A DNA stretch of 64,000 bases, taken from Limnephilus marmoratus. Lineage: Eukaryota; Arthropoda; Insecta; Trichoptera; Limnephilidae. Positions 56,160-64,000 of the stretch are shown here, one piece after another. The DNA is taken from positions 6,200,001 to 6,264,000 of the forward strand of contig OU862913.1 in the NCBI GenBank assembly GCA_917880885.1. Reading direction: 5' to 3'. Numbering within the stretch: position 1 is the first letter of the stretch; each line of letters begins with the position of its first letter. A model generated the notes under the pieces. The model was not told the origin of the DNA and did not search any database. It was given only the letters and a program-made list of their open reading frames with translations. Made by a program: the position numbers and the translations under genes.

Positions 56160-56575
56160 TCCACAAAAAAGCCCTAAGGAAAATAATTCTTTTCTGGGCA
56201 TTTGTCATCTTATGGGATGATGTTGTGGAGGGTACCTATAGGAAAAGGAAGAAGAATAGGTTCTGGGAAGGAAATGAGGTGAGGGTGGGTGGGAAACTGG
56301 GGTTCAGTGTGTTCAAGAGTGGCGGACGTATGAATCTGTCCCCACCACTGCGGTGCAAGGCAATGTTCTGAGAGTCCTGCTGCCGATGTCAAAAAATCAC
56401 CCTCAACCGTTCCCTGCCGATCTGGTCTGCCACGCAGTTGTTTGGCAGACGCATCCGCCGCCAAAATCCGGACAAACCTAACCCCATGAACCCGGGCACC
56501 CCTGCTAAGTCACAAAACATAGCAAACCTCTTGGGGTGACCTATGGCAGACGTGTTGGTTATCCAATAAATGATT
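56160..56575 (-). repeat. Family B repeat, long form (reverse)
   Basis: Mirror of the copy at 55465: worn hairpin at 56165-56235, then gaggtgagggtgggtggg, ccaccactgcggtgcaagg, aacccgggcacccctgc and ggttatccaataaatg. Confidence 0.8.
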
Positions 56576-57133
56576 CTGTCAGTTCTTCAGAAGCTAACGC
56601 AGCTGCATCAACTCTGGTATTTGTATACTCTGTTCTTCTCCAACAATCCATAAAATAAATTTGGGTGGGAGCAATATTTTTTGGTATTTTTATAAATTAT
56701 GTGACAGTGACCAATAAACGTACAGATCGAGTATGAATAATACGCAATACCGAATGAAAGAAACAGACATAATAGTACTATCATAAACGAGGAAGAATGA
56801 GTATGTTGTTAACTTGGGTAAAGAAGGTTGTAAACGAAATCAGCATTATGGCCCAAACCGTCACATTGACGGCGGCGGTCTTTCTAGGTATAAGTCAATA
56901 TATCTCAAAAAGTAATTAAGACACATACCTGTTTTTTTCACCATAGTTGTTAAACCATAAATCATGAAATGTTAAAAAAAATCACACCAATACAATAATT
57001 ATTAGGCATTATATCGTCGCTTTACTTCGGGCTGCCGTCAAAATGAAGGCTCCGGTCTTTCTAGTGTTAACATCTTTTAGGTCTATGTCTATTTCCGTAT
57101 AAGGAATGGGTACAGTCTCCACATTAATGGTAC

Positions 57134-57269
57134 CTGGAATAATAATAGCAAAACATTGGCAATATGTAATTGAATACATTAAAAATCACTTCACACACAC
57201 AGTTAAAGAGGTCACAATCAAAAATGCAAAATGTCTCCAACTTCATCTTTAACCCTATATAGGACATAT
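57134..57269. other. Upstream flank of copy C exon 2
   Basis: Worn intron 1 sequence (aaatgcaaaatgtctcc, catctttaa recur near 39140 upstream of copy B exon 2). Confidence 0.5.
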
Positions 57270-57440
57270 TCCTTCCGAACAGGACCTCCATTGATATGCT
57301 TGGTGTAACTCTAAGTGACCAGCTCAGGTACGAGGGCTCCATCGAAGCCAGAGTTAAATTAGCCTCTCAGAAACTGGGCGTACTGTACAGGGCCCGCAGA
57401 TACTTTAACCCGCCCAAATCCACGATGCGATTATAGTTTA
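57270..57440 (+). pseudogene. LINE RT fragment
   Basis: Reads ISIDMLGVTLSDQLRYEG-like text: SIDMLGVTLSDQLRYEGSIE, ARVKLASQKLGVLYRARRYF, then a stop. It precedes in family order the segment found at 61155, so both come from one LINE family. Confidence 0.75.
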
Positions 57441-58239
57441 CAACGCTCTTTAAAACGTCAATAACTCCTCAAATGCTTCAATCATTAAATCAAGATTTTA
57501 GGTATTCCTAAAAAATATATTTTTGCATCCGTAAAAAATATTTTAAAAATTGTGACGATTCTGTATAAAATAATAAAAAATGTTTTCCTAAAAGTCAACA
57601 CATTTCTATGTCAGTTGAGACAGCAAATTTTAAATTTCTATGGGAATAACAGAGAAGACAAAACATTAATTCATTTCAACCTCATTAACCTACGTCCAAT
57701 ATTACGATCTCCTTTTAGTTATGTATGACAAAAAGAGATGTAAAATAAAACGTTAAAACCTTTTGCCTATCTGTAGAGATTATTTTACTTCTCGAAGTTG
57801 ACATCATAATACGTTTGTCGTCGCTTTCTAGTGCATTAATTTGAAATGTCTGAAAACAGAGATGACAATATTAATTATCTTGCTGCAAAAAAACTTGGGT
57901 TGCTTGACATTCCGTTTTCATTTTAAAAAGAGCCACAAAAAAAATGAGGAACCACATCGGAAGGTTCGGCCAACCGACCACCTGATCCTCAAACCAGAGT
58001 CATTTTTTAATTCCTTTCTGCGTATTTCCTTAAAATTAACGACAAAATGTTACGATTGTAGACAATCAGAAGACGGGGGGTGTTTTTTGTTTAGTTTTAT
58101 GGGTTTTGGGTTATTTGCAGGGTCATGCCACATTAGTTCAGAAGTAATAAATGTTTATTTAATTTCATTTTATTTTTATCAAATAATCTTTTCGTGGAAG
58201 ACTTGATTAAGACAATGACAATGCAGTGCTTTTTTTTAC
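57441..58239. other. No recognisable gene
   Basis: An open frame at 57841-58206 has no protein features; in another frame 57846 starts MSENRDDNINYLAAKKLG and stops after 26 codons, which might be a transposase N-terminus but is too short to name. Confidence 0.4.
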
Positions 58240-58650
58240 AATAGCTCCACACAGGAGGCCCTGAGGAAAATAATTCCCCCCAGGGCCTATGACATCTTGG
58301 GGATGATGTGTGAAGGGTCTTTTTAGGAAAGGAAGGTTAGGAAGTTCTGAGAAGGAAAAGGATGTAAGGGGTGGGTAGGAATCTGGGTGTCATTGTGTCC
58401 AAGAGTGACGGACGTATGAATCCATCTCTTCCACTGCGGTGTAACGCGATGTTCCGAGAGAGTACAGCTGGAGAAGTAATAAATATATAAATATATAATA
58501 ATAAAGCAAAACCCGGACAAATCTCTGCCCACGAACCCGGGCACCCCTACTAAATTACGAAACGTAGCTAACTACTTGGAATGACCTTTGGCAGAAGTGT
58601 TGGTTATCCAATAAATGGTTCCCGGGGCGGCGGCACCCATTCTTGCCTCC
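58240..58650 (-). repeat. Family B repeat (reverse)
   Basis: Hairpin at 58244-58316 (ctccacacag/tgtgaagg, inner gccctgagg), then gaaggaaaaggatgtaagg, ccactgcggtg, cccgggcacccc, ggttatccaataaatgg and gttcccgg. Confidence 0.85.
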
Positions 58651-59289
58651 CAAATTGAAAAGTAAGGCATTGCTCTATAATTGAGATTCCTGATATGTAT
58701 GTGTTGTAAAACCACATAGTTACATTATAGGTAGAGCCATGTTAATTTGTGGAGATCTGGATGGGATACAAGGCCGATAAAAATTATAATAATTTCCACC
58801 TTTTTATAGCGCCGTTTAGTGATAAAGTCACGTCAAGTGTACTTGATGGATGGGATTAAAAGGTACGCTTAATTAGTTAGGGCATTCAAAAAGGAAGATA
58901 CATAACAATACTTCATCCAAAATACGATTGTAAACATTACTGCACCACCATAAAACTCTTTTGTGAGGGTTGGGTGCAATATTTAGAATCTTACCTAAAA
59001 CTACCCCCATAAAATAATTATTTTAAAAAGGGACTTTCTTTCCATTGAAACAGTAGCAAAGTGACGTCTTTACAAATGATTATTACATGGAAGGAAGTAG
59101 CAATAAATATAAATATTTAGGTTTCAATGAATTGAAGGTACAATTTGCAATGATGTTAGGATTTTAAAAATATATATTTTTTTGAATTATTTATTATTTT
59201 TACTATTTTAGAACGCTCACTGTCTTTGTGTAACTTGCTATTTCGATCATCTTCTAAAATGCATATTTTTCATAATAACGGCATGCCGC
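58651..59289. other. No recognisable feature
   Basis: AT-rich. Confidence 0.4.
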
Positions 59290-59580
59290 CGCCTCGACAA
59301 CCATTTATTGGACAACCAACACTTCTGCCATAAGTGACTTCAAGTAGTTTGTTACGTTTGGTGACTTAGCAGGGGTTACCAGGTTCATGGGGTAGGTTTG
59401 GTTCCGGATCTTGGCGGCGGGTACGTCTGCCTAGCAACTGGCTTTGTGTGGCTGGCCGGATCGGGAGAGACTGGTTGAGGGAGACCTTTTGACCTCTCCA
59501 GCAGGAAGACCTCTCCCCAAAGATGACATAGGCCCTGAAGCGAATTATTTTCCTCAGGGCCTCATGTGTGAAGCTAATAT
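59290..59580 (+). repeat. Family B repeat
   Basis: tcgacaaccatttattgg, caaccaacacttctgccata, gttaccaggttcatgggg, then a jump to ccccaaagatgacatagg and the right side of the hairpin; the left hairpin arm is missing. Confidence 0.75.
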
Positions 59581-59999
59581 AAAAAAAATACTGTATGTCT
59601 GCACTACAGTATCCACAGCAGTTCTTATAGTTTCGTATAGCTAGATGACGTGTGGTCGCCATTTTACGATTTAATATAGATTTACTATAAACGAATGCAT
59701 TACATAATATGTAGGTAAATATAATAACAAAGTCTTTGTTTTGCTTTTTTGAAAAAATCTTTTATATCTACATTTTTACTTATATTTTATTATGATAAAC
59801 ACGTCGGATTAATGTTTAAATGAGAATTTACCTAATAGGTTTTTGTCGTTATGTTCCTGTGAAATAAATATTTTAATTTGCTATGTAAACTATTTCCACT
59901 CATAAAAGTAAAATTTATCCTAAAGGTTATCTCTAAATTTCGGAAAAATGTTAAAACATATAAGTGAGTATTATAAAAAATACTAGTGTGCAGTTCACA
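59581..59999. other. No recognisable feature
   Basis: AT-rich. Confidence 0.4.
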
Positions 60000-60690
60000 C
60001 CGGTAGAAGCGAAACCTTCAGAAAAAAGAGTCGAAAGGCTACGAAGCACCGCATAAAGAGGAGACCGATTATTCTAACCCATTCTCTATAAATGCTATAG
60101 ATGAATGTGTTTGTCTCCTTTAAGTGTCGCTTTTTCATCCAGTTTCATCCAGTTTCAAATCACAACGGTGCGAAAGAAATTTTCACTTCAAAGTAATTAT
60201 AAAATTATTTTTTCGTGGTTTGCTTATTGTTTGTGGTTTGCTTTTTAGTGTCGCTTTTTAGTTTCAACTAGTTTCCAATCACAACGGTGCTAAAGAAGTT
60301 TTCACTTCAAAGTAATTATAACATTATATTTTTCTTGGTTTGTTTATTGTTTTTTTTTGTCGCTTTTTCGTTTCATCCAGTTTCAAATCACAACGGTGCT
60401 AAATAAGTTTTTCACTTCAAAATAATTATAAAATTATTTTTTTCGTGGTTTGCTTATTTTTTCTTTTAGTGTGGCTTTTTCGTTTCATCCAGTTTCAAAT
60501 CACAACGGTGCTAAAGAAGTTTTCATTTCAAAGTAATTATAACATATTTTTTCCGTGGTTTGCTTACCGTTTTTTTAGTGTCGCTTTTTCGTTTCATCCA
60601 GTTTCAAATCACAACGGTGCTAAAGAAGTTTTTCACTTCAAAATAATTATAATTTATATTTTCGTGGTTTGCTTTTGCGTAAAACTGTAA
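60000..60690. repeat. Minisatellite of about 110 bp, five copies, in hAT-like cargo
   Basis: Units start near 60124, 60248, 60358, 60469 and 60578 with gtgtcgctttttcgtttc; each continues cagtttcaaatcacaacggtg, cttcaaagtaattataa and ttcgtggtttgctta. The lead-in (60035-60115: ggctacgaagcaccgcat, gaggagaccgatt) and the unit itself match, reversed, the interior of the hAT-like element near 15360-15530. This is therefore a fragment of that family in which one internal piece expanded in tandem. Confidence 0.85.
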
Positions 60691-61084
60691 AAAAAATAAA
60701 ATTCGAGTGTTCTTTAAGTATTGTTAAAACCATTCAATCTGGTATTCACTTAGATCAGCAAACATATTTTTTGTAAATGTATTTAAAAAATGATAGTAGG
60801 TCGGTGTCAGCCCTTACTAGTACCTAGCGCATTCCACATGTGGCTTTCTGAAACAATGATGCTCTTCTCGAGGCTAACGTGACCCTAGGCGGTCGCTGTA
60901 ACAGCCGCCCGCCTTGTTGGGCGTTTCAAATAATATTTGATTATTTATTATGAATGATTATTTTTTTAATATTTCAGTTTTAGGGCACAAAATCAATATT
61001 TTTTTCTTACAATAAATTCATATAAGCCAAATAAAAAATATTCACAACAATCTTTTTACAAAAAACCCGAAATAATTTCCAAAT
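60691..61084. other. Possible interior of a piggyBac-like copy
   Basis: Includes gcgcattccacatgtggc (60828-60845), similar to a motif near 46440. Non-coding. Confidence 0.4.
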
Positions 61085-61154
61085 CCCATAGAGTAACGCT
61101 GTGTAACAAGACGGTTTGTCGAGGGTATTTTTAGCATGGTATGGGAAAGGTTAA
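61085..61154 (-). mobile_element. piggyBac-like right end
   Basis: Reverse of the end at 46178: agtaacgctgtg, caagacgg, gtcgagggtatttttagca, ggtatgggaaaggTTAA, with TTAA at 61151-61154. It cuts into the LINE that continues at 61155. Confidence 0.65.
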
Positions 61155-61715
61155 TAGTACACAACTGCTAACCCTGTACAAATCGCAAGTGCTCCCCACG
61201 GTTGAATTTGGCAGCCACCTCTGGTCTGGAGCTCCAAAATACCTAAAAAAAACCCTTGACTCTGTGCAGAAACGGGCGGTCCGTTTGATAGATTCTACCA
61301 TCTTAACAGACGGACTGCAATCTTTAGAGCACAGGCGTCAGGTGGGAATGCTGTCCTTGTTCTACAGGAATTACAATGGAAGATACTCCGAGAAACTAGC
61401 GTCATTGATCCCCTCGGCACCGGTGCATAGTCGGAAAACACGCCAAACACGCGCAAACATTTGTACACGGTTGACATTAGTCACATGAGAACGGGTCGTT
61501 TCTATGACTCCTTCTTGAGTTCAACGGCTGGGCTGTGGAACTATTTGCCGGCCTCTGTGTTTCCTCCCTCCTACAACATGGGTCTCTTCAAGACCCGTGT
61601 TCACTCCTTCCTTTCCTCAAAAAGACCCTCCACACAGCATCTTTAAAGATGACATAGGCCCTGAGGGAAGTTATTTTCCTCAGGGCCTCCTGTGTGGAGT
61701 TAATGTAAAAAAAAA
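61155..61715 (+). pseudogene. LINE 3' end: RT C-terminus plus family B hairpin
   Basis: STQLLTLYKSQVLPTVEFGS, HLWSGAPKYLKKTLDSVQKR, LQSLEHRRQVGMLSLFYRNY and, after a shift at about 61475, RTGRFYDSFLSSTAGLWNYL and MGLFKTRVHSFLSSKRPSTQ. The stop (61644-61646) lies inside the same two-stem hairpin (61628-61699) that ends family B. An A tail follows at 61706-61714. This links family B to its probable partner LINE. Confidence 0.88.
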
Positions 61716-61892
61716 GCTGAGAAAGGATAGTTTTGAGACCTTCAAAATTAAGGTCTATATTTCTTTATGTGTACAAGTTATAATCACCCTTATGGGTTGT
61801 AATCATTCTCAGGAAACGCACAGAGGTCTTGAACCAAACCAACAGCCCCGAAGTTTGCACTTGTTGAGTAAATTTACGAAAATCGCGTCTTA

Positions 61893-62141
61893 CCGAGCAA
61901 TTCTATATCTTTCGTGGGATCGTTATCGACATAACGTTATCTCCTGTCAGATTTGTGTGATTTATTTGCTTTTTCTATGTACAACGTATAAAGGAATAAA
62001 TAATCATACATACTTGCAGGAATTCGTGAACGAACTAAACTAAAATTTGTGACAGTAAATATATAAAAATTACACAAATCTGATAGGAGATCACGTTCGT
62101 TATCTCGATAACGATCCCACAAAAGATATAGAATCGCTCGG
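61893..62141. repeat. Inverted repeat, arms of about 75 bp
   Basis: 61893-61963 (ccgagcaattctatatc...) and 62066-62141 are imperfect reverse complements (several mismatches and a short indel), with 100 bp between. ggtcttgaa outside the left arm also has an inverted counterpart at 62152-62160. Fold-back element. Confidence 0.8.
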
Positions 62142-62559
62142 CTGGTCAGTTTCAAGACCTGCGTCCATTTAGCAACACGCCAGCTGTCAGTTTTATAAGA
62201 ACACTTATTTTTATGTTATTGTTTCTTGAATAATGAGAATTATTTCTGAAAACAAAGTAAGCACATTTGTAATATACAAAATACTGCATAGTTTTTTTGT
62301 ATTTTAATTAAAAATTGTATCTGGAATAATCAAATAAATAAACACGCTTATTGTACTTGACTGCTGTCGTATTTTTAACGCATATATCTGCTTAAGTTGC
62401 GGAAGGGTTGCCAAATTATTTAGCGTCATGTCTAAAATCTAAAATCTTGGCTCCACCCCTACCATAATAAATTATTGTTCGAAACTGTCAAATTAGTAAA
62501 ATTTTTCCCTGAAGAAGGATCGTTTGTAATGAAACCGGTAGGATTTACGCATTATATAA
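62142..62559. other. No recognisable feature
   Basis: AT-rich; cctgaagaaggatcg...aatgaaac (62512-62545) resembles the ribozyme-like motifs but lacks a pairing stem. Confidence 0.4.
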
Positions 62560-62970
62560 GTGGTTTATACAAAGTTGAATTGTTTCATTTTTCTAAAATC
62601 TAACCCAAAAGCTAAAATGAAGGCCGTTTTTCATTATCGTATTACAGATACTGCAAATAATTTCACCACAAAACATTTAATTTATGAGGTTTCCATGGTT
62701 CTATCAAGTCCTCAGGATTCAGTTCCTAGGAGCGCTGCTAAGAATAATTTCGATTATAATCCTGTCAATGCTGTTTCGGACCATACTTATATTGAAAGGT
62801 TTATGGAAGCTGATTGCTCTTCAGATGAAGACCCAGACATTCCCGTTCAATCACCAGTAGTTACTCCTTCTCCTAGTGCGACTTACTATAAATGGCGGCA
62901 ACGAAAGCATCATTATAGGGAAAAAAACCTTGTGGAATTTGTAAATATAATACAAAGACCAGACTTCTGA
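62560..62970 (+). CDS. Hypothetical ORF, acidic
   Basis: 136 codons. The second half reads DHTYIERFMEADCSSDEDPD, IPVQSPVVTPSPSATYYKWR, QRKHHYREKNLVEFVN. The acidic SSDEDPD stretch followed by a Pro/Ser-rich and a basic part resembles the N-terminus of some transposases or a chromatin protein, but no family is recognised. A possible acceptor (attacag, 62641-62647) suggests that only the part after it is exonic. It may equally be chance. Confidence 0.25.
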   Translation: MVYTKLNCFIFLKSNPKAKMKAVFHYRITDTANNFTTKHLIYEVSMVLSSPQDSVPRSAAKNNFDYNPVNAVSDHTYIERFMEADCSSDEDPDIPVQSPVVTPSPSATYYKWRQRKHHYREKNLVEFVNIIQRPDF

Positions 62971-64000
62971 GACCAGAATAGCTAGTTATGTTCAGATGAA
63001 TGCTTTTTTAAAACATATTCTTAAGGATATTCTGTGATTCAAGAAGTCAATTAATCCAAATCAAAATTTAGACTCAAATTCTGTTATTGTTGGAAGGTAT
63101 TTTTTTTTACCTGAAATCACGTTATTTGTATGTAGGAACTTACAAATGTGGATTACCTAGAGCAGCAGCCGACCAGTAGGTAGGGGGCTGAGTACCTACC
63201 TGCATAGTGCCCACAGACCCCCTCCCAGTGACGAAGTCACGATACAGGAAGACCCGCTGTCTCTTCGATTATATGTTTATAATTAGTAATATATGTCGTC
63301 ATTAATGGCTGAGAAAAAACCGTATTTATTAAACAAATTATGTTTTTGCGGAAAACACTCTTTCGGATTCTTCCGGATCTCGTTTGTGTGTGATCTCGTT
63401 TATGTTCTTCCGTAGTTCTTGCAGGTGGTATGTTATTGTCGTTTTTCTAGGTCTCCGGCTGGTTGAAAACTTCATCTTCTATAATACAGGGTGTCCGGGG
63501 GGTAAAGTGCATTAACTTCGGGAGGTGATCCTACATGATGGTACAAGTAAAAAAGATGAATAACTTTTTTCGAAATTCCAACTTTTAGGGGTAGTTTTCT
63601 GGTAAAAAGATAAAATTAGACCGTTGTGTGCGGGCGGCATTATTATTTTCCACCGTTGCCGAATCTCCGTTCCAAGCGCTCAGTGTCAGTGTTGAATTCA
63701 AATGTAACAATTTAAAAACTTGTTTTCACTTTGTAGCGGTAGGTACCGCTATGGCATTTTAATGCTCTATGGATTTAACCGTTGTGGTTGGCAGCCTTGC
63801 ACTCTGAATGCACGAGAGAGGTGGGAACAAGCTTCTAGAGGAATCGACGCGTCAGTTGACGGAATTACCAGGATCGTGAAGGGTTATGTGGCACGAGCAG
63901 TTATATGGCTGGACTCAGGACATTTTGGATCACGAGAAGTGAGATTTAAATTACTTATATTTTTAACAGATCGAGATTGTGCTTTTTAGATTATTTTTAG
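62971..64000. other. No gene recognised; repeat-like start at 63488
   Basis: 63155-63245 has a GC-richer palindromic patch (ggtaggtagggggctgagtacctacct, about 63176-63203). acagggtgtccggggggtaaa at 63485-63506 looks like the edge of an interspersed repeat running to the window end. Confidence 0.4.

Larger units (their letters stand above)
55386..57070. mobile_element. piggyBac-like non-autonomous element, CACTAGAAAGACCGG ends
   Basis: TTAA at 55386-55389 and 57067-57070; the 15-bp ends CACTAGAAAGACCGG are exact inverted repeats, with a second inverted motif just inside (gtcactttgacggc / gccgtcaaaatga). A third copy of the end motif lies inside (56868-56890, ggcggtctttctagg). No transposase. 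It carries two family B repeats. It is inserted at a TTAA in exon 2 of zinc-finger copy C. Confidence 0.9.
54017..57133 (-). pseudogene. Copy C exon 2, split by a LINE and a piggyBac-like element
   Basis: The 5' part is 57133-57071 (acceptor tattccag; TINVETVPIPYTEIDIDLKD), the 3' part 54046-54017 (CKSIAETA then donor GCAG|GTAAAA). Between them lie the piggyBac-like element 55386-57070, ten bases of exon (ttaaaaagga, 55389-55380 on minus) and the LINE 54047-55379. The 5' part also lacks about 13 codons (the AEPGPRKEDGES region), including one SUMO motif. Alignment with exon 2 of copies A and B makes the reconstruction of the damage clear. Confidence 0.85.

Noticed and set aside
57841..58206. 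121-codon ORF
   Set aside because: Low-complexity translation rich in Phe, Leu and Lys as expected from AT-rich DNA; no family features.
46178..61154. One 15-kb piggyBac-like transposon carrying copy C
   Set aside because: Flanking sequences do not match across the supposed insertion (LINE coding on the right only); two separate copies are simpler. Kept as a finding to test.
62512..62545. Another hammerhead-like site (cctgaagaagg ... aatgaaac)
   Set aside because: No stem can be formed between the two halves.

Overview
The window is nuclear DNA of an insect or close arthropod relative. The sequence is AT-rich. It has spliced C2H2 zinc-finger genes and a mixture of BEL/Pao, gypsy, jockey-type LINE, P/THAP9, piggyBac and hAT-like elements plus tRNA-derived SINEs. 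No sequence here fixes the species; a hemipteran or beetle is a guess from the style of the zinc-finger genes. Nothing looks bacterial or viral apart from retroelement remains.

The real gene content is one small family of C2H2 zinc-finger genes, present in three copies plus an orphan exon. Copy A (+) has exons at 11638-11791, 22593-22748 and 22842-23806. Copy B (-) has exons at 45394-45259, 39057-38902 and 38814-37832. Copy C (-) is broken, with exon 3 at 53921-53131 and an exon 2 split between 57133-57071 and 54046-54017. An orphan first exon (-) lies at 6274-6139. All introns are phase 1. The N-terminal exons are short acidic modules carrying paired psi-K-x-E (SUMO-type) motifs, and the last exon encodes a uniform array of 9-11 fingers that differ mainly at the base-contact positions. 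In all three copies the reading frame stops inside the array and decayed fingers follow the stop.

Almost everything else is transposable elements, many nested. Region by region: 0.6-1.9 kb LINE and BEL/Pao remnants; 2.1-5.3 kb a hAT-like element inside the probable BEL LTR; 6.1 kb orphan exon; 8.1-9.5 kb P/THAP9 transposase pseudogene; 9.6-10.0 kb ribozyme-like motif, palindrome and SINE; 11.6-24.3 kb zinc-finger copy A, whose first intron holds a hAT-like element (14061-20629) with a gypsy element inside it (15535-20425) and a tRNA-like fold-back (21296-21713); 24.3-27.5 kb the decayed tail of copy A, split by a SINE and a second hAT-like element; 28-37 kb mostly decayed repeats and three inverted-repeat elements; 37.6-45.4 kb zinc-finger copy B, with a piggyBac element (40717-43886) sitting inside a LINE; 46-52 kb piggyBac remnants and small inverted-repeat elements; 52.2-57.1 kb copy C, whose exon 2 was hit by both a LINE and a piggyBac-like element; 57-64 kb LINE, SINE-like and minisatellite repeats.

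The strongest leads are: (1) the zinc-finger family with duplicated SUMO-motif exon modules, Cys in place of the core Phe and variable contact residues; (2) hAT-like elements whose interior is built of zinc-finger-like repeats and poly-G/C tracts; (3) a LINE and an abundant short repeat that share one two-stem 3' hairpin; (4) hammerhead-like motifs in three places; (5) exactly delimited inverted-repeat elements with 8-bp or TTAA target duplications. All homology statements come from recognising motifs by eye; no searches were run.
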